Shown: positions 1 through 6,058 of the stretch, piece after piece
Layout: each line of letters starts with the position of its first letter
Numbering within the stretch: the first letter of the stretch is position 1
NCBI GenBank assembly: GCA_038207745.1
Contig: JBBQZL010000082.1
Location: 1 to 11,131 of the forward strand
Reading direction: 5' to 3'
DNA length: 11,131 nt
Source of the DNA: JBBQZL01 sp038207745
GTDB lineage: Bacteria > Actinomycetota > Thermoleophilia > Solirubrobacterales > 70-9
Program-made: the position numbers and the translations under genes
The notes under the pieces: generated by a model
What the model saw: only the letters and a program-made list of their open reading frames with translations
The model's database searches: none
Told to the model about the DNA's origin: nothing

Positions 1-432
1 GATCGTGTCCGGCCAACCGCGCTTGAAGCCTGCAATCAATCCGAGGACGACGCCGAGGAAGACCGAGAGAAAGGTTGCCGAGAAGGCAACGATGAGGGAC
101 ACCCGGGCGCCGTAGATCGTGCGGCTGAGCACGTCCCTTCCGAGGTCATCGACGCCGAACCAGTGGACGCTGCTGGGGCCGGTCGCCGTGCCGAAGGAGT
201 CGAGTGCATTCTGGTCGAGCTCGTTCGGTGGGGGCGCTCCCAACAACTTGACGATCAGCGGGGCGAAGATCGCGACAAGCACCAGCAGGACCAGGAAGGT
301 CAGGGCCAGCAGAGCTGCCTTGTCCTGGCGAAAGCGGTGCCAGAACAGCCCAAATGGGGATCGATTCGGAATGCCCGCCTGTAGCGCTCCAGGGGTCTGA
401 AATGGGGCGACGGTTTCAAGCGACTCGTTCAT
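1..432 (-). CDS. DppC/OppC-type ABC transporter permease, N-terminal part (runs off left edge)
   Basis: Inner-membrane permease subunit of a peptide/nickel-type ABC importer (OppC_N plus BPD_transp_1 architecture). The 144 residues present show a cytoplasmic N-terminus with the family's RFRQDKAA stretch before TM1 (about residues 40-62). After an extracytoplasmic loop comes the diagnostic block HWFGVDDLGRDVLSRTIYGAR (about 90-110), then the start of TM2. Full-length members are near 300 residues, so about half is missing beyond the left edge. The ATG at 430-432 was chosen because AAGG lies 6 nt upstream and the N-terminus fits family length; an ATG 19 nt further upstream is out of frame and meets a stop overlapping this start. 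The 139 bp separating it from the MFS gene contain no gene. DppC genes normally follow dppB directly, but here the upstream neighbour is an MFS gene, so the partner permease must be elsewhere. Substrate cannot be assigned. Confidence 0.9.
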   Translation of the reverse strand, partial: MNESLETVAPFQTPGALQAGIPNRSPFGLFWHRFRQDKAALLALTFLVLLVLVAIFAPLIVKLLGAPPPNELDQNALDSFGTATGPSSVHWFGVDDLGRDVLSRTIYGARVSLIVAFSATFLSVFLGVVLGLIAGFKRGWPDTI

Positions 433-571
433 CGCCAGCCTTGATCGTCCATGGTGCCGAAGCCCCGTATTTCGTTTTTACCTCTCCTTGACCGCTCGGC
501 GAACGAGATCGATCCTCACCCAAACGCCTCTACCCGATTTCCCCAACTTCACCACAATAACTTCCGTCAGC

Positions 572-1864
572 TCAAGATGCGTCATCAATTCGCGAGCGCC
601 AGCTCGTCATCGTCTGCCAGAGCATCGGGGTCGCGAGAGCAAGGACGAGGAGAATCCCGGCGCCCGCGAATACAAAGGTTGCCCTTGGCCCGTGTCCGGT
701 GGCGATCAATCCGCCTACGAAGTAACCGATGCCAGGCATCACGGCGCCGATTGATTCGAGCACGCTCATCACCCGCGCCTGCATCCGCTCTGCGGTCAGC
801 TCCTGGATTGCGCTGACCAGGCTGACCCACTGGACGCCGTTGCCGATTCCACCGGGGATCGCCCAGAGGCAGGCGATCCCGAGAGTCGGCGCAGCCGACA
901 TGCCGAGATAGGCGATGCCGATCGCCGCCGTGCTCACAAGGAGGAGGATGCCGAGCGACATCCGCCGGGTCGCAGCGAAGGTGGCGCTGCCCAGGACCAT
1001 TCCGACCCCCCAGCTCGTAAGCAGCAGTCCGTATCCGGCATCGCCTGCGGAGAGCGTTTCCTTGGCGTAAATGACCTCGACCGGTATCACCGCTCCGAAG
1101 AAGAGGAATGCGGCACCCTGGGCGCTGAGCAGGAGGTGCAGCGGCCGCCGCGACCCTATGTAGGCGAGGCCGGCGCGCAGACGGTCCATGACCCCCGCCT
1201 GATCGGGCTCGGCGCGTGGCAGCTTCCTGGTCGTGGCGAGGATGCCGGCGATCAGCAGGAAGGAGCCGGCGTTGAGCAGCAGCGAGGCCTGGATGCCGAT
1301 CCCGCCCACCGAGATCGCGCCGATGGTCGCGCCGCCGATGATCACCCCGGCAAGCCCGGGGCCGATCGCCGTACCGCCGGTAAAGGCGATGTTGAGGATT
1401 GCGTTGCCCGCTCTCAACTCTCCTGATGGCGCGAGCAGTGAAGCGGTCACCGCGCGGATCAGCGACCGTCCCGAAAGGGCCAGGGCACCGTCGATCGTGG
1501 CGAGGACGATCACCCCTGTGAGGGTGAAGTTGGTCGCCAGCATCGCCAGCCCGACGAAGGTGACGGCCTCGGCCGCATAGATGACCGAGAGGGCCACCCG
1601 CGGGGCCGGGCGCTCTGCGCGGGCGACGATCACCGGCGCGATCAGGGCCGGGAGAAGGCGTGTTCCGAGGAAAAGTCCAGCGGTTGCGATCGCGCTTCCG
1701 GTCTCGTCGTAGACCAGAACCGTCAGGGCGATGATCCCGAACCAGTCACCGAGTTCATTGACGGCATAGCTCATAGCCAAGCGCCGGAAGGCCGGGCGCT
1801 TAAGGGGATCTTGGAGGCGGGCTCGGCTCACGGAGGCGATGAAACGGTGCTTCGACCTGCGCAC
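572..1864 (-). CDS. MFS transporter, MFS_3/EntS-like exporter family
   Basis: Proton-coupled efflux-type membrane transporter of about 430 residues, the normal size for 12-TM MFS proteins. The N-terminal block PAFRRLAMSYAVNELGDWF followed by LTVLVYDETGSA (residues 24-57) is characteristic of the MFS_3/EntS-like group. A basic cytoplasmic loop (TRKLPRAEPDQAGVMDRLR) splits the two six-helix halves, and the Gly/Ala-rich helices with R-containing short loops fit the fold. The ORF opens with GTG at 1864 and has no clear Shine-Dalgarno; a GTG at codon 12 and an ATG at codon 31 are alternatives. Codon 31 would cut into TM1, so codon 1 or 12 is more likely. The ORF start overlaps the first copy of a repeated GCACA-motif array, which suggests transcriptional control by an unlinked regulator. 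The drug or metabolite exported is unknown. Confidence 0.88.
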   Translation of the reverse strand: MRRSKHRFIASVSRARLQDPLKRPAFRRLAMSYAVNELGDWFGIIALTVLVYDETGSAIATAGLFLGTRLLPALIAPVIVARAERPAPRVALSVIYAAEAVTFVGLAMLATNFTLTGVIVLATIDGALALSGRSLIRAVTASLLAPSGELRAGNAILNIAFTGGTAIGPGLAGVIIGGATIGAISVGGIGIQASLLLNAGSFLLIAGILATTRKLPRAEPDQAGVMDRLRAGLAYIGSRRPLHLLLSAQGAAFLFFGAVIPVEVIYAKETLSAGDAGYGLLLTSWGVGMVLGSATFAATRRMSLGILLLVSTAAIGIAYLGMSAAPTLGIACLWAIPGGIGNGVQWVSLVSAIQELTAERMQARVMSVLESIGAVMPGIGYFVGGLIATGHGPRATFVFAGAGILLVLALATPMLWQTMTSWRSRIDDAS

Positions 1865-1938
1865 AAGTTCTCATTCACGTGCACAGGTTTTGAAGGATTT
1901 TGCACAACTTCCGCACAACTTCTGCTACAACCTGTGCA
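1861..1938. promoter_or_regulatory. Helically phased GCACA-motif array (candidate operator)
   Basis: Five 9-bp copies are visible: GCACAAGTT at 1861, GCACAGGTT at 1881, GCACAACTT at 1902 and 1913 in direct orientation, and AACCTGTGC (the reverse complement of GCACAGGTT) at 1929-1937. Starts of the four direct copies are 20, 21 and 11 bp apart, close to whole helical turns, so a bound protein would repeat along one DNA face. The copies at 1880-1889 and 1929-1938 also form a 10-bp perfect inverted repeat. The array sits at the start of the MFS gene and upstream of the leader of the HD-GYP gene. A cooperative repressor or activator site is the simplest reading. The motif does not match DnaA boxes (TTATCCACA type), and no regulator gene lies next to it. 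Confidence 0.5.
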
Positions 1939-1998
1939 AGCTATTGACGAACTTCACCGGCAGCACGCGGCAACGTGGTGCAGGGGAAAGGAAAAACT

Positions 1999-2016
1999 AT
2001 GGGCTGGCGTCACTAG
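1999..2016 (+). other. Possible five-codon leader ORF (MGWRH) with strong ribosome-binding site
   Basis: GGGGAAAGGA (1983-1992) lies 6 nt before ATG, which is followed by only GGC TGG CGT CAC and TAG. The SD-like sequence is stronger than those of most genes in the window. It is followed about 60 nt later by a terminator-like hairpin, as in attenuator leaders. The peptide has no run of one amino acid, so classical amino-acid attenuation is not indicated. It may be fortuitous. Confidence 0.25.
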
Positions 2017-2076
2017 AACCACTTTCAGATGATGAGGTCCGACACACTGGCTCTTGCAGGGGCCTGTGAGTCAAGC

Positions 2077-2104
2077 AGAGGACGTCTCTTTCGGGGCGTC
2101 CTTT
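2077..2104 (+). terminator. Terminator-like hairpin in the leader of the HD-GYP gene
   Basis: AGGACGTC (2079-2086) pairs with GGCGTCCT (2095-2102) around an 8-nt loop, including one G-U pair. Two further pairs (A2077-T2104, G2078-T2103) extend it to 10 bp. The 3' arm runs into TTTGTCGTT, a short imperfect T-tract. It could end a short leader transcript starting upstream, or be a partial attenuator for the gene at 2286. Confidence 0.4.
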
Positions 2105-2196
2105 GTCGTTCCTGCGCTGATCTGCACACGATTTGCCAGCGCCATCATCGATACTCGGTACGCTCGCGCTGCCCAAGGTCATCGTTTCTGCATGAG

Positions 2197-2218
2197 TTCG
2201 CTCCAGAAGAGGAGCGAA
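2197..2218 (+). other. Perfect 8-bp hairpin upstream of the HD-GYP gene
   Basis: TTCGCTCC (2197-2204) and GGAGCGAA (2211-2218) pair perfectly around the 6-nt loop AGAAGA, 67 bp before the HD-GYP start. There is no T-tract, so it is more likely an mRNA leader structure or a protein-binding dyad than a terminator. No known c-di-GMP riboswitch consensus (GEMM-I or GEMM-II) was recognised around it. The rest of 1865-2285 shows no convincing protein gene. Confidence 0.3.
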
Positions 2219-2285
2219 TCGGCCGATAACGAACGTGGGACGACCCGGATAGCGCCCAAGCAAAGCCGGAACACGACGGAGCACG

Positions 2286-3698
2286 ATGGCAGCGGAGGAC
2301 CGAATAACAGCTCGCCCCACAACCCGAATCATCCTCGCCCAGGTGCTGGGACTTGTGCTCGTGCTCGCCGGAATCGTCTACGAGGCACCGCAGTCCGATT
2401 GGAATCTGCCGCTGTTTCTGATTCTGCTCGGCTTCTCGATCTTCAGCGACCTCACGGCGGTCACGACCACATCGAAGTTCAAAGTCTCCGGCAGCTTCCT
2501 GGCTCTGGTCCTGGCGATGGTGTTTCTGGGTGGTGCCGCTGCGGCGGTGATCGGGATCCTGACCATCCTCGCCGGCTGGGCGCGTTGGCGCGACGCGGGT
2601 CACTACCTGCTCAACAACCTCCTCACCTACGCGGCCTTTCCGCTGATCGGTGGCGTGATCTCTCAACAGGTGGTTCTCGAGACCGGGATCACATCGAACC
2701 AGCCGATCTTCTACGCCCTCGTCTTCGTCGTCTTCCTCATTGCCCTCGCGATCAACTTCGCCCTGATCGTCTCGTACGCCTGCTACCTGGCCCGCTCCTC
2801 CTTCCTCGACAAGGTTCGCACCGCATTGATTCCGGTGCTTCCGTCGGAGCTGGCCGCCGCCCTGATGGCTGCGGGAATCGCCTTCCTCTATGTGAAGGCC
2901 GGCATCGCCGCCGTCGCGCTCTTCGGAATCGTTCTGGTCACCTATCAATACCTGATCGGCGCCCTCCTGCTTTCGCAGCAACGGGCCGAGGAGCTCGAGG
3001 AGCGAAGCACGCAGCTCGCGAGCTTTCAGGTCGGCATGCTCTCGGCACTGCTCCGCACCCTCGACCTCCGTGACCATATGACCGCCAGGCACAGTGCCTC
3101 GGTCGCACGTTATTCAAGGGCGATCGCCCAGCGGGCGGGCTTCTCACGGCGCGAGCAGGAGCTGGTCCACGTGGCTGCCCTGCTTCACGACATCGGCAAG
3201 TTCATCCTCCCCGACCGGATCCTGAAGGCAAACGTCTCGCTCTCGGAGGAGGACTGGATGCTGATCCGCCGCCACCCGCAGCAGGGCGCGCGCGTCGTTT
3301 CGGCTGTCGACGGATATGGCCCGGTCGCCCAGATCATCCTTGCCCACCACGAGCGCATCGACGGCACCGGATACCCGAGGGGGATCGCGGCGGATGAGAT
3401 CCCCGCAATGGCACGGATCATCTCTGTCGCCGACACCTACGACGTGATGACTGCCAGGGACTCCTACCGGGACCCGGTTTCCACGTTTGACGCGATCAAG
3501 GAGCTGCACGCGGTTTCGGGCACCCAGCTCGACGCGCGCTTCGTGAAGATCTTTGTCGATCTGCTCGAGGACGAGGACATCGACTTCCCCCACGGACAGG
3601 CAGTCGATTTCGAGCGCGAACTCGCCCTCCAGGCCCGGATCGAGGATTTTGCCAGTCCGAGCGACGACGCGGATCGGTTCCTGGTTCCCCAGATCTAG
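2286..3698 (+). CDS. Membrane HD-GYP domain protein, predicted c-di-GMP phosphodiesterase
   Basis: Predicted to hydrolyse the second messenger c-di-GMP at the inner membrane. Residues about 13-228 form some six to eight hydrophobic segments (for example 15-31, 42-54, 68-93, 142-168, 183-228). A short charged coiled-coil-like linker follows (QQRAEELEERSTQL, 231-244), then the HD-GYP domain (about 247-430). Metal-site and signature residues are present: H269, the HD pair H301-D302 in LHDIGK, H330, H354-H355-E356 and D359-G-T-G-Y-P, and D383 in VADTYDVM. The complete HHExxDGxGYP motif separates it from plain HD proteins and suggests catalytic competence. The membrane half matches no sensor domain I can name. 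Start ATG has GGAG 5 nt upstream. It heads a same-strand run with the next two genes (gaps 36 and 40 bp), but they are not an obvious pathway. A short acidic tail follows the domain. Confidence 0.9.
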   Translation: MAAEDRITARPTTRIILAQVLGLVLVLAGIVYEAPQSDWNLPLFLILLGFSIFSDLTAVTTTSKFKVSGSFLALVLAMVFLGGAAAAVIGILTILAGWARWRDAGHYLLNNLLTYAAFPLIGGVISQQVVLETGITSNQPIFYALVFVVFLIALAINFALIVSYACYLARSSFLDKVRTALIPVLPSELAAALMAAGIAFLYVKAGIAAVALFGIVLVTYQYLIGALLLSQQRAEELEERSTQLASFQVGMLSALLRTLDLRDHMTARHSASVARYSRAIAQRAGFSRREQELVHVAALLHDIGKFILPDRILKANVSLSEEDWMLIRRHPQQGARVVSAVDGYGPVAQIILAHHERIDGTGYPRGIAADEIPAMARIISVADTYDVMTARDSYRDPVSTFDAIKELHAVSGTQLDARFVKIFVDLLEDEDIDFPHGQAVDFERELALQARIEDFASPSDDADRFLVPQI

Positions 3699-3734
3699 AC
3701 GCACCGCCCGCCCGCAAAGTCGTAGCCTTGGCTT

Positions 3735-4256
3735 GTGGAATCTGTGCGAGGGAAGTTGCTGATCGCGACGCCGGGACTGTTTGATTTCTTCCGGCGTACC
3801 GTGGTGTTGATGATCGAGCACAGCGACGAGGGCGCGTTCGGAGTGGTGCTCAACAGGATTTCCGAGACCAGGATCGCCGAGGCGGTGCCGCCGCTGGCGG
3901 TGACGACCGGAGGCGACCAGCTTGTGCGCATCGGTGGCCCGGTGGCCAGCGAGTCGATCGTCGTGCTCGGTGAGTTTCTCGACCCGGACGAATCGCCGCG
4001 ACTTGTGGTCGGCGACATCGGGGTCGTCGACCCTGCAGAGGACTCGCAGATCGGGCAGATCCAGGTGTATGCAGGGCATGCCGGATGGACCTCGGGTCAG
4101 CTCGAGGAGGAGATTGAGCGCGAGGCGTGGCTTGTCGAGCCGGCCCTTCCCCGCGACATCTTCGACCAGGAGGATGTCTGGCCGGAGGTGCTGAAGCGGC
4201 GCGGCGGAGATCACGCCCTGATGGCGACGATGCCGCCGGATCCGACGCTGAACTGA
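3735..4256 (+). CDS. YqgE/AlgH family protein
   Basis: Belongs to the YqgE/AlgH family (formerly DUF179), cytoplasmic proteins of 160-190 residues; this one has 173. The N-terminal signature is clear: GKLLIATPGLFDFFRRTVVLM, then EHSDEGAFGVVLNR, where the family has the pattern LxATPxxxDpxFxrsVvl and GAxGlvlNrp. The later IGGPVASESIVVL and the VYAGHAGWTSGQLEEEI segment (family: G.sGWgpGQLE.EI) also match. Molecular function is unsettled; AlgH was named for effects on alginate regulation in Pseudomonas. Start is GTG at 3735; it gives the expected N-terminus and no better ATG exists. It lies 36 bp after the HD-GYP gene and 40 bp before pdxH, so co-transcription is plausible. Confidence 0.93.
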   Translation: MESVRGKLLIATPGLFDFFRRTVVLMIEHSDEGAFGVVLNRISETRIAEAVPPLAVTTGGDQLVRIGGPVASESIVVLGEFLDPDESPRLVVGDIGVVDPAEDSQIGQIQVYAGHAGWTSGQLEEEIEREAWLVEPALPRDIFDQEDVWPEVLKRRGGDHALMATMPPDPTLN

Positions 4257-4296
4257 TCGCCCGCCACTCCCGCCGGGTGTCATATGGTCAGAGGTC

Positions 4297-4926
4297 ATGT
4301 CCGGCAACACCGAACACGAACATGCCCCGCTGATCCGGGCGGGGCTCACGGCGGACCCGCTGGAGCTGTTCGCGAAATGGTTTGAGGGCGCAACCCGGCT
4401 GATCGAGATGCCCGAGGCCGTCAGCCTCGCGACCGCGGATCAGGATGGGCGCCCGGATGCACGGATGGTGCTGATGAAGGGCTTCGGTCCCGATGGGTTC
4501 AGCTTCTTCACGAATCACGAGAGCTCAAAGGGGGAACAGCTGACCCGGAATCCCTGGGCGGCGATGGTCTTCTTCTGGCGCGAGCTGGATCGCCAGATCC
4601 GGATACGGGGGCCGGTCGAGAAGCTCTCGGTTGAGGAGTCCGATGACTACTACGCATCCAGGGGTCGTGGTAGCCGACTCGGAGCCTGGGCGTCGCCGCA
4701 GAGCCAGGTGATCAAGAACCGGCAGGAACTCGACCGCCGCCTCGAGGAGGCCGAGATCCGCTTTGCGAACCCGGCAGGTGAGATCCCCCGACCGTCGCAT
4801 TGGGGAGGTTTTCTGCTCCATCATCAGCAGGTCGAGTTCTGGCAGGGACGGCAGGATCGGCTACATGACCGCTTTCTATATATACGGGGAGAGGGTGCCT
4901 GGACGATCGAACGATTGGCACCTTGA
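4297..4926 (+). CDS. pdxH: Pyridoxamine 5'-phosphate oxidase
   Basis: FMN-dependent enzyme that oxidises pyridoxamine or pyridoxine 5'-phosphate to pyridoxal 5'-phosphate, in vitamin B6 synthesis and salvage. Length (209) is typical. Visible motifs are the FMN-site RMVLMKG (56-62), FFTN (70-73), WRELDRQIRIRG (94-105), GAWASPQS (129-136) and the C-terminal PRPSHWGG...VEFWQGRQDRLHDR block (165-192). R188-x-H190 corresponds to the substrate-phosphate/PLP residues R197 and H199 of the E. coli enzyme. In the FMN-contacting segment usually written ESRKG this protein has ESSKG (75-79), losing the Arg but keeping the Lys. Start ATG follows AGAGG closely. Its 3' end is overlapped on the opposite strand by the reading frame starting at 5323. 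Confidence 0.95.
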   Translation: MSGNTEHEHAPLIRAGLTADPLELFAKWFEGATRLIEMPEAVSLATADQDGRPDARMVLMKGFGPDGFSFFTNHESSKGEQLTRNPWAAMVFFWRELDRQIRIRGPVEKLSVEESDDYYASRGRGSRLGAWASPQSQVIKNRQELDRRLEEAEIRFANPAGEIPRPSHWGGFLLHHQQVEFWQGRQDRLHDRFLYIRGEGAWTIERLAP

Positions 4927-5323
4927 GCAGGCTTCGGGCGCCGCCGCGTGCCCTCTTGCTGCTCGTGGTCACCCTGGCCTCACAAGCCGATCGTGGTGGG
5001 GATGGAAGTGTCCCGGCATATGCAGCCACGGGGGCGGTCAGGCGTGGTTCTGCGACCCGACACGGCACCTTCTCGGCACCGGGCCTCCAGTCGAGCCCGG
5101 CAGCATGGTCGGGGGTGATCTTCCAGCATCCCCATGGGTCGACAGCGAGCGGATAGCGGTATTCGACGATCTTGCTGCCCGGCTGGCAATCGTCGGCATC
5201 AAATGAGTAGATCAGCGCATCGCGATCAACCCCGAAGATCGCCGACGGACGCACGACCGCCGGCGCGATGGCGCCCACGATGATCAGTCCGACCAGGAGG
5301 AAGGGCCAGGTGCGCCGCTTCAT
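4712..5323 (-). CDS. Hypothetical membrane-anchored or secreted protein, 3' end uncertain
   Basis: Not recognised. The first 30 residues read as a signal anchor or signal peptide (MKRRTWPFLLVGLIIVGAIA), followed by a plausible soluble stretch with aromatic residues and three cysteines (DADDCQPGSK, PWGCWKITPD, VPCRVAE; about residues 36-90). Codon third positions are GC-rich there. Beyond about residue 105 the composition turns low-complexity Ser/Arg/Pro. The frame stays open through 215 bp antisense to pdxH, an unusually long tail-to-tail overlap. Either the overlap is real, or a frameshift near 4990-5030 hides the true stop; both other minus frames stop close by (TGA at 4980-4982 in one). 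No Shine-Dalgarno is visible, but an in-frame TGA just upstream makes ATG 5323 the first start. It follows the lipoprotein gene on the same strand, separated by a strong palindrome. Confidence 0.45.
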   Translation of the reverse strand: MKRRTWPFLLVGLIIVGAIAPAVVRPSAIFGVDRDALIYSFDADDCQPGSKIVEYRYPLAVDPWGCWKITPDHAAGLDWRPGAEKVPCRVAEPRLTAPVAAYAGTLPSPPRSACEARVTTSSKRARGGARSLLKVPIVRSSRHPLPVYIESGHVADPAVPARTRPADDGAENLPNATVGGSHLPGSQSGSRPPRGGGRVPAGS

Positions 5324-5410
5324 CCGGCGCGGTGGCCGGCATCAGCCTCCGGCATCGCCCCGAGAGTAGGCGTACGGAGCCTCTCTCGCAGCCGGCCTGC
5401 CAAGACGCCC

Positions 5411-5439
5411 GCCGGACACCCGGGACCCGGGTGTCCGGC
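5411..5439 (-). terminator. 29-bp near-perfect palindrome, probable terminator of the lipoprotein gene
   Basis: GCCGGACACCCGGG (5411-5424) is the exact reverse complement of 5426-5439, with one unpaired centre base. It allows a 13-bp GC-rich hairpin with a 3-nt loop. It begins about 20 nt after the lipoprotein stop in the direction of transcription. There is no T-tract on either side, so it would be a U-less hairpin terminator of the kind reported in actinobacteria. A dyad protein-binding site ahead of the gene at 5323 is the alternative. Confidence 0.55.
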
Positions 5440-5458
5440 ATTGGTATCGAGTTTGTCC

Positions 5459-5830
5459 TCAGCCGCTTGACTTCAGCGCTGAAACCGTTGCGTCTGCAGC
5501 GGACTGGCACGCCGCAATTGCTGTGTCGCGTGCTGCCTGAGGCGCGTTGTTCGCCTGGTCGGAGCACTGCTGGAACGCGTCGCGGGCCTGCGCACACGCG
5601 GTCTGTCCAGCCGCCTCGGCCGGCGTTCCCGAAATCACGTCCATGCACGCGTTGTAGACATCGTCGGGCGTTGATCCACCCGTATCGGTTGCGGTCGTGT
5701 CAGACGACATGCTGTCGGTGGCGGTGGCCGCGGTGCTCGATGACGAGCTGTCACTGCTGCCGCAGCCTGCGGCGATCAGGCCACATGCCATCACTGCCAG
5801 CAATGCAATGACCCATTTGCGATTCTTCAT
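5459..5830 (-). CDS. Small cysteine-containing lipoprotein
   Basis: Predicted exported lipoprotein of 123 residues, family not recognised. MKNRK is followed by a hydrophobic segment and the lipobox-like IAAGC, putting the lipid-bearing cysteine at residue 23. A Ser/Thr/Asp/Gly-rich linker (24-53) leads to a small Ala-rich, probably helical domain with four cysteines (C62, C79, C89, C108), which could form two disulfides outside the membrane. The open frame extends upstream to 5911, but the start at 5830 is preferred: AAGGGG lies 5 nt before this ATG, the signal peptide begins here, and the upstream codons cover the predicted promoter. It is divergent from the secreted hydrolase at 6059, so the two could share extracytoplasmic or nutritional regulation, but nothing shows a shared function. 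Confidence 0.8.
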   Translation of the reverse strand: MKNRKWVIALLAVMACGLIAAGCGSSDSSSSSTAATATDSMSSDTTATDTGGSTPDDVYNACMDVISGTPAEAAGQTACAQARDAFQQCSDQANNAPQAARDTAIAACQSAADATVSALKSSG

Positions 5831-5883
5831 CCATACCCCTTGCTTTTCGTGTCCGATGTGGCCAATTGCCATATCGATGCGCG

Positions 5884-5911
5884 AGCCTAGCCCAGACCCG
5901 AGACGGTTCAA
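5884..5911 (-). promoter_or_regulatory. Predicted promoter of the lipoprotein gene
   Basis: On the minus strand TTGAAC (5906-5911) and TAGGCT (5884-5889) are separated by 16 bp, a good -35/-10 pair. The expected start point near 5877 gives a leader of about 45 nt with AAGGGG before the ATG at 5830. Confidence 0.5.
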
Positions 5912-5965
5912 AATACTTCTGTGATCGAGGCAGGTTGCATCCGATACGGTGAAGTCGTCGACCTT

Positions 5966-5994
5966 TTTACGGTACGCCGATGTTTCTGTGTAAT
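5966..5994 (+). promoter_or_regulatory. Predicted promoter of the CocE-family hydrolase gene
   Basis: TTTACG (5966-5971) and TGTAAT (5989-5994) are 17 bp apart; the -10 matches TATAAT at five of six positions and the -35 matches TTGACA at four. Transcription would start near 6001, leaving a leader of about 58 nt. With the promoter at 5884-5911 it makes 5831-6058 a divergent control region. Confidence 0.45.
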
Positions 5995-6058
5995 CTGTAC
6001 GCAGGGCTGCAGGGCAGGGGCCCTATGAAAATGACCTTGGGAGAACTGGGAGAGATTG

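Noticed and set aside
1861..1938. Replication origin or plasmid iterons suggested by the repeat cluster
   Set aside because: The motif does not fit DnaA boxes, and there is no AT-rich unwinding region, dnaA, dnaN or rep gene nearby.
1865..2285. c-di-GMP riboswitch ahead of the HD-GYP gene
   Set aside because: The conserved GEMM-I and GEMM-II sequence blocks and receptor stems could not be found by eye.
2054..3092. Long open frames overlapping the HD-GYP gene on both strands (339 and 315 residues)
   Set aside because: They are Arg/Gly/Asp-rich shadows of a clearly recognised gene in another frame.
3144..4349. 401-residue minus-strand frame across the HD-GYP and YqgE genes
   Set aside because: It is antisense to two well-supported genes, has shadow composition and no recognisable domain.
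4923..5156. Plus-strand frame starting with TTG overlapping the pdxH stop, with a signal-peptide-like beginning
   Set aside because: After the hydrophobic start the composition is Ser/Gly/Arg/His-rich shadow coding. The opposite-strand frame from 5323 has the better codon pattern and a more protein-like sequence.
5831..5911. Upstream extension of the lipoprotein frame, starting at TTG 5911
   Set aside because: It would bury the signal peptide and lipobox behind 27 residues; the TTG is the predicted -35 box and the ATG at 5830 has its own AAGGGG.
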